Source: Blattamonas nauphoetae
Lineage: Eukaryota > Preaxostyla > Oxymonadida
DNA length: 64,000 nucleotides
Assembly (NCBI GenBank): GCA_033064195.1
Contig: JARBJD010000222.1
Coordinates: forward strand, 1-64,000
Reading direction: 5' to 3'
Of this stretch, positions 54,900 to 64,000 are shown piece by piece (the stretch's first letter is position 1; the number at the start of each line of letters is the position of its first letter). The position numbers and the translations under genes are program-made. The notes under the pieces are model-generated. The model searched no databases, was not told the DNA's origin, and saw only the letters and a list, made by a program, of their open reading frames with translations.

Positions 54900-56521
54900 A
54901 AGACTTTGGAGACGCATCCAATCTTGATTCCGTCCTTCCTCTTCAAGAAACAGTTGTGCGGGAGTTCATTTATGCTCTTGGGATCAACGATCTTGTTTGT
55001 ATCCCAGCCCTCGATTCAACAATCCGCTGCGGCTTGGTCGCCCTTGATACTCTTCATCGGGGTGAACGGACACCAGACAACATCCGCATTGCCATCGCTC
55101 AGACGATCAGCCTTGTCAAAGAAGAGAAGGAAAGTCCTGACTTCTCCATCGGAAAACCGCCACTCCTCGCAACGGATCTTCACAAGATCCTGTCCCACAT
55201 TCCCGATTGTATTCCTGAAAAGCCGTTTGAGTGCAGCCTTTTCTTGTTTTCCTTGTGTACTGGTGCTCGTGCTTCAACATGCGCTGCCGTTGCTCTCAAA
55301 GATATAGAACGAATTGTCTGCCTTCGAGACAGCTCCGTACTCCTAATCACCCTCCGCTTGCGAAAGATGAAGGGCCACCACGCTCAAGATACTGTTGTTA
55401 CACTTGAGGGTGATGTCTTCGCATCCAGCTGTCTCAACGTTGTCTATTGGTTGCAACAGCATCTTCTTCAACGTTTCGGACTTTCGCTGACTCGCCGAGA
55501 TGAGTGGGATCAAACATGCTCACTGGACGAGAAGATCTGGCTTCTCGGTCCCGATGCCATGACTATTCGGCTGCAAAACAGGGCATTCCAAGCCGGATTT
55601 GACAGACAGTACTTCGGCTTCCACAGCCTTCGCAGCGGGTTCATCTCTTCAGCGTTGATTAAGGCCGGAGACGACAATCAAGCGAGAACGAGAGTACTTG
55701 AGCAAACTGCCATCGTTGCTCGGTGGGTTCCCTACTCGACAGTGCAGATGAAATATATCAAGTCATCGATGATTAGCACTCACGTTGCGAATCGTCTGGT
55801 TCTTCCTGACTCAGAGTTGCACGCCTCAAATGTCATCGAACCGATCTTGGCAACAACCGAACTCTTCCACAACACCAAACTTCAACCAATCTCTTGGACT
55901 GGAGGAGAGCAGCTGTTGGCATTCAAGGAACAAGTATCTACTGTGCTTGGGATGGCTTGTGCCTTGTCTGGAACAGGCTCAATCAAGTTCCAAGCATTGA
56001 AGACCAAAGCTACAAAAGTGTTCTGCCAGGACCAATCGATATCGAAAACTGATTTGGATCGTTACATTCAGAACTGTCTTTTGTCTGGTCGAACTCCAGT
56101 TTCCATGGCCCAACAATATCTACGCAGTGTGCGTGAAGACTTGCCGAAGCAGCCAACTGTGGCTCTCACAGCGGAAGTAGTCGTACCTGTCTGCCCACCA
56201 GCCAAACCAATTCGGAAGAGGAAGTACTGGCTGGAGTGGGAGCTACACACACTCGCAGACGGGAGAGAAGCAAAGAAGAGTTGGCAAGAAATCTCCCAGA
56301 TGATCGCTGCAAAAGGAGGCGAGCGAACTCCGGACAATTGTAAGATACGGTGGTTTGCGGCGGTACGTGACATGAGAAAGGAGCTTCAGAATGATGTGAC
56401 TCCGCCACCAACACAATCCAGGACAGGGAAGAAGCGAGAGGTCCGAAAGTCAGGGTTGAGCAAGCACCTTCAAGCCCTTCAAGAGGCGATCACAAAACTG
56501 GAAACCGAGAGCGATGAGTAA
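54605..56521 (+). CDS. Tyrosine recombinase with C-terminal Myb/SANT-like domain (Crypton-like)
   Basis: 638 codons, ATG at 54605. An N-terminal SAM-like helical region (HRWIYRMLKDFGDAS) is followed by the catalytic domain: first arginine in LCTGARASTCAAV, then F-H-S-L-R with the second arginine, ARWVPYSTVQMKY with the conserved W and the tyrosine nucleophile. After the catalytic part a Myb/SANT-like segment (KYWLEWELHTLADGREAKK and W-x-E-I-S-Q...N-C-K-I-R-W) probably binds DNA, as the GCR1_C-type domain does in Cryptons. No reverse transcriptase is near, which argues against the DIRS group. Frame intact, all four key residues R-(H-x-x)R-W-Y visible. Integrates as a circle without terminal inverted repeats, so the ends cannot be seen in one copy. 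Confidence 0.75.
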   Translation: MESLRSENDGPPHNPDQEAEWNEIYKNHRRIISRITPPVPEQSDNPSLSRPFNQNQGPTRLHTFLTKVSIDQLKNPQAHAVPFSPETQENHRWIYRMLKDFGDASNLDSVLPLQETVVREFIYALGINDLVCIPALDSTIRCGLVALDTLHRGERTPDNIRIAIAQTISLVKEEKESPDFSIGKPPLLATDLHKILSHIPDCIPEKPFECSLFLFSLCTGARASTCAAVALKDIERIVCLRDSSVLLITLRLRKMKGHHAQDTVVTLEGDVFASSCLNVVYWLQQHLLQRFGLSLTRRDEWDQTCSLDEKIWLLGPDAMTIRLQNRAFQAGFDRQYFGFHSLRSGFISSALIKAGDDNQARTRVLEQTAIVARWVPYSTVQMKYIKSSMISTHVANRLVLPDSELHASNVIEPILATTELFHNTKLQPISWTGGEQLLAFKEQVSTVLGMACALSGTGSIKFQALKTKATKVFCQDQSISKTDLDRYIQNCLLSGRTPVSMAQQYLRSVREDLPKQPTVALTAEVVVPVCPPAKPIRKRKYWLEWELHTLADGREAKKSWQEISQMIAAKGGERTPDNCKIRWFAAVRDMRKELQNDVTPPPTQSRTGKKREVRKSGLSKHLQALQEAITKLETESDE

Positions 56522-56647
56522 TGCAGAATACTTTCTATGATTCCGTTCTTCACATCATATGTTTTTTTGAGAGTCTTCATGATGTTTTCCTTTTGAACGG
56601 GTTAGAGACAATATGAGGCTATTAATCGAATATTGAGAGGAATTCTG
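56522..56647. other. Spacer between recombinase and tandem array
   Basis: 126 bases with nothing recognised. Confidence 0.4.
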
Positions 56648-57300
56648 GAATTTTGTGCGATTTGGACACTATGGGTGTCGACAGAATGACGAAATATGCA
56701 AAGATTTGAATTTTGTGCGATTTGGACACTATGGGTGTCGACAGAATGACGAAATATGCAAAGATTTGAATTTTGTGCGATTTGGACACTATGGGTGTCG
56801 ACAGAATGATGAAATATGCAAAATTTCGAATTGCGCGCGATTTGGACACTATGGGTGTCGACAGAATGATGAAATATGCAAAATTTCGAATTGCGCGCGA
56901 TTTGGACACTATGGGTGTCGACAGAATGATGAAATATGCAAAATTTCGAATTGCGCGCGATTTGGACACTATGGGTGTCGACAGAATGATGAAATATGCA
57001 AAATTTCGAATTGCGCGCGATTTGGACAGTATGGGTGTCGACAGAATGATGAAATATGCAAAATTTCGAATTGCGCGCGATTTGGACACTATGGGTGTCG
57101 ACAGAATGATGAAATATGCAAAATTTCGAATTGCGCGCGATTTGGACACTATGGGTGTCGACAGAATGATGAAATATGCAAAATTTCGAATTGCGCGCGA
57201 TTTGGACACTATGGGTGTCGACAGAATGATGAAATATGCAAAGATTTGAATTTTGTACGATTTGGACACTGTCGGAGTCGATTAAAAGCCGAAATATGAA
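56648..57300 (+). repeat. 60-bp tandem repeat, about 11 units
   Basis: Unit begins GAATTTTGTGCGATTTGGAC and has the phrase CACTATGGGTGTCGACAGAA. Outer units (1-3 and the last) share AAGATTTGAATTTTG, the inner seven have AAATTTCGAATTGCGCG at the same place. Sixty is a multiple of three, so frames stay open in several registers; no start or codon bias makes any of them credible. The last unit is worn. Confidence 0.9.
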
Positions 57301-57530
57301 AATTGTTCGTTTTCGGATGAATTATGTGAATATGAAACTTCGAGAGCAGATATTTCGTGTAATTGTCGATTTCCGTAGTCTTTCGTCAATTCCCATCTTC
57401 CATCCTCTATTTCCATCATCTTCCATCTGATTTAATCATCTATCATCGTTTTCGATCATTTTCGCTCTTTCCAGTCATTCATCATCTTTCCCAATCATTT
57501 TGAACTTTGTCAATCATCTTTTATCGTTTT

Positions 57531-57770
57531 GAAGTCATCTTTCAACTTTTGAAGTCATCTTTCAACTTTTGAAGTCATCTTTCAACTTTTGAAGTCATCT
57601 TTCAACTTTTGAAGTCATCTTTCAACTTTTGAAGTCATCTTTCAACTTTTGAAGGCATCTTTCAACTTTTGAAGGCATCTTTCAACTTTTGAAGTCATCT
57701 TTCAACTTTTGAAGTCATCTTTCAACTTTTGAAGTCATCTTTCAACTTTTGAAGGCATCTTTCACCATTT
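57531..57770 (+). repeat. 20-bp tandem repeat, 12 units
   Basis: Unit GAAGTCATCTTTCAACTTTT, with GAAGGCATCT in some units; degenerate copies (AATCATCTTTT) continue to about 57930 and before 57531. Confidence 0.9.
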
Positions 57771-58039
57771 GGAATCATCTTTTGTCGTTTTGAAGTCATC
57801 CTTCGTCTTTTGCAATCATCTTTTGTCGTTTTGAATCATCTGTCAGCTTTTCCAATCATCTTCTATCTTTTGCTATCATCCGTCATCTTTCCAAATCATT
57901 TTGTATCTTTTCCAGTCATTCATCATCTTTTTTCCAATCTTCTATCTTCAATTCAAAACGTTTTTCCTCTCTTCCACACATGTTCCATTCATTCCATTTC
58001 ATTGTGTCTTGACTTTTGATTTTGTTTTGAATGAAGTGA

Positions 58040-58661
58040 CTGGTTCAAGCGATCTGACGCTCTTTCTCGGGCTATCTTGAGCCCCTTGTCAGGCTTTCTT
58101 GAGCCTCTTGTTCTGGACGGCAGCCCTACACGGTTAGGGGACCCGCACCCCTCCAGCTGGGGTTGCGGGTTGGGGGACGAGAGAAGGGAGACCAACTCCT
58201 TCTCTCTTCCCTGCCACACCTGAGAGGGGGGTCATCACTTCCCCCTCCCCTGCAGCAAAGCTTGCCCTTGTGAGACACAGTGCGGTGGGAGTCACACCAC
58301 AGCACCGCGCCTCACTCGGGAGGAGAGCACCTGCCCCGCCTCAAGCTCAGCCGAAGCTGAGCGAGGATCTGACGTGGACTGGAGGTGGGGAGTCACTCCC
58401 ACCTCCGACAGGTGTAATCTCCAGTCGTTGACCGAGTTGTGATTGATATTTCCCCCGTGCCCGCCTCTAACCTGACCGAAGCCAGGCGAGGAACCGGGAA
58501 CCATGACAAGCAACGCTCCGAATGTCACGGGTTACTCTATCAATCACAACTCTGTCAACGGCCAAGCCCGCCACAAAGTTGGTATGACAGGGCTTCTCCC
58601 TCCGGTGCTATCCTACTGGAAGGATAACACCATCATCGAGAGGGCATAAAAAATGAAAAGC
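58040..58661 (+). other. GC-rich, hairpin-rich segment, possible retroposon or structured RNA
   Basis: Base composition jumps from AT-rich to GC-rich. At least four strong hairpins can be drawn: 58141-58170 (ACCCGCACCCC with GGGGTTGCGGGT), 58346-58361 (CTCAGC-CGAA-GCTGAG), 58381-58406 (GGAGGTGGG with CCCACCTCC) and 58471-58486 (C-C-T-G-x-C-CGAA-G-x-C-A-G-G). The second and fourth have the same CGAA loop and are both followed by CGAGGA. 58427-58447 and 58539-58559 are inverted copies. The segment ends in ATAAAAAATGAAAAG, and GAAGTGA flanks it at 58033-58039 and 58662-58668, like the tail and target duplication of a retroposed sequence. Confidence 0.5.
58503..58649 (+). CDS. Short ORF in the GC-rich segment
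   Basis: ATG at 58503, 48 codons, TAA. Sequence begins MTSNAPNVTGYSINHNSVN and ends Y-W-K-D-N-T-I-I-E-R-A. Balanced composition, no motif. It may be the first codons of a LINE-type ORF whose remainder is missing, or chance. Confidence 0.3.
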   Translation: MTSNAPNVTGYSINHNSVNGQARHKVGMTGLLPPVLSYWKDNTIIERA

Positions 58662-58730
58662 GAAGTGAATATTATGGGGTGGCAAGGGTGTGGTGAAGTT
58701 CGATTTTGGTTGGAGGGTGAGGTTAGTGTC

Positions 58731-59870
58731 TATCATCGCACGACTTGTCGCATCGGTGTCCATCATCTCACGACTATGCGCATCGGTGTCCATCATCTCA
58801 CGACTATGCGCATCGTTGTCCATCATCTCACGACTATGCGCATCGGTGTCCATCATCTCACGACTATGCGCATCGTTGTCCATCATCTTACGACTATGCG
58901 CATCGTTGTCCATCATCGCACGACTTGTCGCATCGTTGTCCATCATCTCACGACTTGTCGCGTCGTTGTCCATCATCGCACGACTTGTCGCATCGTTGTC
59001 CATCATCTCACGACTTGTCGCATCGTTGTCCATCATCGCACGACTTGTCGCATCGTTGTCCATCATCTCACGACTTGTCGCATCGTTGTCCATCATCGCA
59101 CGACTATGCGCATCGGTGTCCATCATCGCACGACTATGCGCGTCGGTGTCCATCATCTCACGACTTGTCGCATCGTTGTCCATCATCGCACGACTATGCG
59201 CATCGGTGTCCATCATCGCACGACTTGTCGCATCGTTGTCCATCATCTCACGACTTGTCGCGTCGTTGTCCATCATCGCACGACTTGTCGCATCGTTGTC
59301 CATCATCTCACGACTATGCGCATCGGTGTCCATCATCTCACGACTATGCGCATCGTTGTCCATCATCTCACGACTATGCGCATCGTTGTCCATCATCTCA
59401 CGACTATGCGCATCGGTGTCCATCATCTCACGACTATGCGCATCGTTGCCCAGCATCGCACGACTTGTCGCATCGTTGTCCATCATCGCACGACTATGCG
59501 CATCGGTGTCCATCATCTCACGACTTGTCGCATCGTTGTCCCTCATCTCACGACTATGCGCATCGTAGTCCATCATCGCACGACTATGCGCATCGGTGTC
59601 CATCATCGCACGACTATGCGCGTCGGTGTCCATCATCTCACGACTTGTCGCATCGTTGTCCCTCATCTCACGACTATGCGCATCGTTGTCCATCATCGCA
59701 CGACTATGCGCGTCGGTGTCCATCATCGCACGACTATGCGCATCGTTGTCCATCATCTCACGACTATGCGCATCGGTGTCCCTCATCTCACGACTATGCG
59801 CATCGGTGTCCATCATCGCACGACTTGTCGCATCGTTGTCTATCATCTCACGACTATGCGCATCGTTGCC
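58731..59870 (+). repeat. 30-bp tandem repeat, 38 units
   Basis: Unit CATCATCTCACGACTATGCG plus CATCGGTGTC. Units vary at three places only: CTCA or GCA after CAT, TATGCGC or TTGTCGC in the middle, GGTGTC or GTTGTC at the end. The TATGCGC and TTGTCGC types come in blocks and alternations, as expected of unequal exchange. No spacers between units. Open frames run through on both strands because 30 is a multiple of three. Confidence 0.95.
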
Positions 59871-60185
59871 CAGCATTCCATAACATTTCCTCACTATTGG
59901 TGTTCATCTCCATCTTTTCCTCGCTGTTTGTGCTCATCTCCATCTTTTCCTCACTATTGGTGTTCATCTCCATCTTTTCCTCGCTGTTTGTGCTCATCTC
60001 CATCTTTTCCTCACTATGGGTGTTCATCTCCATCTTTTCCTAGCTGTTTGTGCTCATCTCCATCTTTTCCTCACTATTGGTGTTCATCTCCATCTTTTCC
60101 TAGCTGTTTGTGCTCATCTCCATCTTTTCTTCGCTGTTTGTGCTCATCTCCATCTTTTCCTCGCTGTTTGTGCTCATCTCCACAT
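59871..60185 (+). repeat. 60-bp tandem repeat of two 30-bp halves
   Basis: TTTCCTCACTATTGGTGTTC alternates with TTTCCTCGCTGTTTGTGCTC, each followed by ATCTCCATC. About five double units. It shares the 30-base period of the array before it but not its sequence. Confidence 0.85.
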
Positions 60186-60660
60186 CTCCCCACTTTCTGT
60201 GTCTTCCCTCCACATCTTCCCACTTTCCTCACGCTTTTTCATCATCTCCCTCATTTCCATATGTTTCCCCACCTTTCCCCACGATTCCACATCCTTCCTC
60301 AACTTTTATCACACTTCCTCAACTTTCCCCATCCTTCCCCACCATTCACCATCTTTGGGCAACTTTTCCTACTATTCCCCATCATCCCCCAACTCGTGGA
60401 ACGATTCCTCCACTTCTTTCCATTTTCCGAACGATTAACCATGCTTCCCCCACTTTCTGCGCTATTCCCCACCCTTTCCTCACTTTCTGTACTCTTCCCC
60501 TACTTTCCGTGCTTTTCCCCAACTGTCCCCAACGTTTGTCACTATTCCCCAACTTTCCCCATCCTTCCCCACTATTCCACATCCTTCCTCAATTTTGGGC
60601 ACGTTTCCCCAACTTCTGGCTCAATTCCCCATCTTTGGCCAACTTTCGGCATTCTTTGTT
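60186..60660 (+). repeat. Degenerate pyrimidine-rich repeats
   Basis: CCCCAACTTT, CCCCATCCTT and similar words recur at irregular 15-20 base spacing; nearly all C and T on the plus strand. A worn tandem array. Confidence 0.7.
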
Positions 60661-62882
60661 CGAATTCTGACAAGTATGAGAGCACAACTGTGGAATTTAA
60701 GCTGAACATGTTCACGGTTCCGAATTCGATTGGCAATGGGAGAGACACTAGTTGCGGGAGTCGAAGTATCCAAACATGTTCACCACCCGGTTGGATGATC
60801 TGAACAACTGAAGGGAGATGTGTGTGCCGCTATCGGGGAACAACTGCTGGCAGAGGGACGAGGTGAGTGATACCTTGTGGGGATTTCAGGATGAGGCAGG
60901 AACATTGGTAAGGACAGTCTAGCTCAATGTCGTTGTGACGTATCCTGCATCAGATGCATCATGTTGAAGATAATTCAGGATTAGAAGCCTCAAAGTCGAG
61001 CTTCTGGCCGATTCCAAGGCAGCAGTTGGAATCCGACTGTGGACGGTCATTTCCCTTCAGACAGAAGTAAAATGTGGTCAGCGAGAAGACGGAAGGAAGT
61101 AGAGAGGTTGAGGTGTCTTATGGACTACTTGATTATCGCGTGTCAATGTGCTCACAATCGGGTGGAGCATCAAAGGGTCCGGAGCGGTATGTGGGCAGGT
61201 AACCAAAGAGATTGTGCTTCGGAATGTGCCCGCTCAAGTAAGCAGACAGAACGTGAGGTTTGTGAGTGGAGACGATCCAGCTGGATGACGCGAGGATGGA
61301 CGATGACTCTGCAGTGGTCACTGTCAACCCAGCACAACTGCAGTCAATGATAAGCAGCGAAAACAAGATCGTTAAGAGATCAGTCACGAGAAGCGGCTCA
61401 GTTCTAAATTTCTCCAATTCTTCCGAATCGATGAGTGACAGCCTGAGTAAAAAAGCTTTAGATATCAGGAAAACAAACCTTGATATGGTCGAGAAATCTC
61501 CACTCAACTTCAATGATGTTCATTTGAAAATGTACTTGTCAATATGATTGTTCACAAGAGAGAGAAAGATGGATGATCTTTGAGAATGGAGATCGTGATT
61601 GGCAAGCTTCAGAATCATGGTCATAATTGCCCGAGGAGGAAGAGAGCGCAACAGACAAGAGACGAGGCTACAACAAGCAAAGCGGCGAAGAGAGCACTGA
61701 AACAGAAAAGATCAACTTGATCAAGACCCTTTGTTCGTTCAGATTTCGACGTTGTTCTCGGTGAATTGATGAATTGGAAGTGAAATAATCCAACTTTGAA
61801 CCAACTGTAGTGGATAGATGAATATGATACTATATGCCCTCACTTCTGAGCTCGCAGACAGTTGCAGTTCACACTTCGATCGCGTCGTCATTTCAACACA
61901 AAACTACCAAATTTTCAGCAATTTCAGAGTCGGTAAGACTTCTCTTTTTGATTTCCCGAGTCAATCATACCATTTTGGCAGTTAATAACCATCATCGCGC
62001 TGAACTTCGTGATCGACAGTTTGCATTCTCTATATCATCATCCTAATCTTCTTCATCATCATGATCTCTACTCAGAACTACTCACATGTCTCTTCCACCA
62101 CTTCTGCAACATGTCCTTAAACACGCCAAATCGAAACTGTTCGTGAACTTGTATGATGTGATCGTCATTTTTTTGACCTAAAACTCACTAATATCGATTG
62201 AAATTGACTTTTCAGGTCTCTCTTCCGTCCTTCTCAGGTTTGGATACTGTTTGACCCACTAAATATTCCACATTGTGAAAGCCAGGTGCAGGATGAAATG
62301 TCGATGTCACCACTGTTCATTCACCACCTAAAGCAACTCTGACATTCCTGTTTCAACATATGCGGCCTCTGCCGTTCCTGCAGTTTCTCTTCTCATTGGA
62401 AACAAGGAACGAGCTGACTCACAAAACCATCCACCGACTCCCCCATCAAGCTCCGCTTCCTCAACCACTTGGTCAACCATTCCAGTTTCAGACTCCATCT
62501 CCAACATCATCAAAAATTGGTTCAATATACCAATTCGCTCCAAGTTCTCCAGTGTTCTGTTCCAATCCATTGTCTAATTCACCACATCAACACCAACCAA
62601 TCCAACAACTACCACAGCTATCCGCTGCATATCACGCCTCCTCTATGATACCACCCATCCTTATTCCCGCTTCAAATGAGCTTCACAACAACCATCACTT
62701 GTCATATTCTTCGTCGTCTCCCTCCCTGAAGCTAATATTTTACCTCAAGTATGTCCCTTTTGCCCCTGTATACCATCGCTGCAATCAGCCAACCAAACAT
62801 TCCTTCACTCCCTTACTCTTTGTTGTATCTGCCCTACGCAATATTTCTCCTCGGTCGTGTTGCGTCTGGCATCGTCCTCAAG
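60661..62882. other. No supported gene
   Basis: Short frames only. 62360-62830 is rich in P, S and Q codons and could be an exon of the gene to the right, but no WD40 repeat, which PLAA proteins carry there, is seen. Confidence 0.4.
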
Positions 62883-64000
62883 GATTTTCCCAGCGAGGAA
62901 GTTCTCGCCGTTCCAGAAACAAAATAAGGTGAGATCAAAGCCATCCGATGGGGTGTCATTATTTGTGCATATAAACGGTTGGAGGCCGCTCACAAATGGG
63001 ATCTGATTGGAGAGGTCCTGCAGAACGCGGAGGAATAGCCAGATGCGTCAGGAGTGCCACCAGGAACGATCCAGAAGCAAGTGCAAAATGGGAAGGAATA
63101 CGACATCGTGTGTCCTGTTGAATTGAACGGAGGTGTGCGATCATGTGTTCATCACCCCTTTCGCCCTCTCGCTTTCCTCTCTTCTTCTCCCCCCTTCTTC
63201 TTTGTGTTCTCCCTCACTCTATTCACTCTCACCCTCTCTTCCAGCCAACTTGGACTTAACGCAGATGAGAACGCTTACCAAGTCGCTCAAGTCTTCAGAT
63301 ACGCCAACAACATCGACCACAACTAACTCATCACCATCATCAACTTCATCGACGAGTGGAAGGAGGATTTTGAGAAGGTGTCTGCCCTTTCCGTTCCATT
63401 TTCATTATCTCCCGTTCACTCTCCTCTTCCCCTTCATCCAGAAAGACACTTCGCTCTGCCTCTCGCACAGCCTCCCCTCGAGTCTTCACAATGTAATATT
63501 TATCCTTCACTCAAGTGTTGAACAGCCTGAAGGGAGGCAATCTGTGGAAGATGTTCGAGATGTGCATCAAAGAGAACGACTCGGTCTCGGAGAGATGAAG
63601 GTTGTCAATAGTGAATTCAAGACAATGGAAGCACTACTCAACTTAGTCAAGCATGTTACACAGTTGGAATACCTCCCGGTCCCGACAGCAGAGGTCAACA
63701 CCTGGACGCGGATGATGTCGTTCAAACCAGCAAAACAGCTCTACCCATTTCTGCATCTGTTGAGAATCATCCTTGTCACACTATTGGAGATCAACCAGTG
63801 CACGAATAATGTGTGATATCGTTTACATTCTCATTCTTTGTCTTCATCTCTCATTACAGCCTGAAAACATCTCCCATCTTCACGAGATTTCTGAGATGTA
63901 ATTTTTCCACCCATCAGCCAACAACCACAACCGAGCGTTCTCCCTCCTCCGCGTTTTCGTGTTTCTGGACAACGCCTGGAAAGGGACGAATTTGCCTCTC
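62883..64000 (+). pseudogene. PLAA/Doa1-like gene (PFU and PUL domains), damaged and partial
   Basis: Reads DFPSEEVLAVPETK, later CAYKRLEAAHKWDLIGEV, then GKEYDIVCPVELNGG, an intron (about 63133-63244), then LNADENAYQVAQVFRYANN and IINFIDEWKEDF, the order of the pre-PFU strand, PFU domain and its end in PLAA/Ufd3 proteins. Further right, KPAKQLYPFLHLLRI and N-N-H-N-R-A-F-S-L-L-R match the PUL domain. PLAA binds ubiquitin and Cdc48/p97. Three in-frame TAA/TAG codons (62925, 63036, 63324) stand where other PLAA proteins have E, a variable residue and an aromatic, and the phases of the exons around the first intron do not agree. No WD40 part is visible upstream. Probably a pseudogene; it runs off the window. 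Confidence 0.6.

Noticed and set aside
53661-56521. DIRS-type retroelement
   Set aside because: No reverse transcriptase, RNase H or methylase frame within reach; only the tyrosine recombinase and a basic upstream frame are present.
56622-57299. Three overlapping repeat-peptide frames in the 60-bp array
   Set aside because: Same reason: period 60 without stops; no flanking coding sequence or splice sites.
58731-59870. CRISPR array
   Set aside because: Units follow each other directly with no unique spacers,, no cas genes, and the host is a eukaryote.
58653-60803. Very long open frames through the 30-bp array on both strands (716 and 428 codons)
   Set aside because: They exist only because the unit length is a multiple of three; they are pure repeat translation in several registers and both strands, with no domain outside the array.
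62883-63376. Non-standard code with TAA/TAG as glutamine
   Set aside because: The long intact genes in the window use CAA/CAG for glutamine and contain no in-frame TAR; the stops in the PLAA sequence fall at positions that are not glutamine in relatives.

Overview
The window looks like nuclear DNA of an anaerobic protist with short GT-AG introns, most probably an oxymonad (Preaxostyla, for example a Blattamonas-like species). This is inference, from the mix of kinase genes fused to SPRY-like repeats, a beta-helix surface protein with a cytoplasmic pseudokinase, armadillo-like multicopy genes and heavy transposon load. The standard genetic code fits: the longest reading frames have no internal TAA, TAG or TGA.

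Layout. 1-6285: virus-like Polinton/Maverick remains on the minus strand (N-terminal and exonuclease part of a type-B DNA polymerase running off the left edge, a small two-repeat protein, and a second polymerase-like relic split by a fold-back DNA element). 6491-11531: a hAT transposase relic split by two DNA elements, one of which carries a third. 13.2-20.3 kb: a compact gene island: a helical-repeat protein (-), a glyoxalase II-like metallo-hydrolase (-), a divergent MRH/ATG27-type receptor (+), a GILT-type thiol reductase (-) and a coiled-coil protein (-). 20.4-24.1 kb: two copies of an armadillo-like family, one with a 1.1-kb transposon inside. 24.3-31.4 kb: two head-to-tail protein kinase genes with SPRY-like repeats. 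31.4-37.4 kb: decayed, repeat-rich DNA. 37.4-39.0 kb: a 1.6-kb terminal-inverted-repeat element. 39.3-50.1 kb: a surface protein gene whose signal-peptide exon is cut from its body by a 7.0-kb element. 52.4-53.5 kb: truncated second copy of its kinase end. 53.7-56.5 kb: a Crypton-like tyrosine recombinase. 56.6-60.7 kb: five kinds of tandem repeat plus a GC-rich hairpin-rich segment. 62.9-64.0 kb: a damaged PLAA/Doa1-like gene running off the right edge.

How the genes fit together. MRH receptor and GILT reductase both point to the lysosome/endomembrane system; the kinases and the beta-helix protein are plausible signalling or surface proteins of a large lineage family. The rest is a record of nested transposition: at five sites the host or older element sequence can be read on both sides of an insertion and the target-site duplication measured (TA, TA, TGA, 9 bp, 10 bp), and a sixth element (37.4 kb) has a clear 9-bp duplication. 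Exon structures were worked out by eye from protein motifs and splice sites; for six genes the predicted exons sum to an intact frame (or, in one kinase, to a frame lacking exactly one base).
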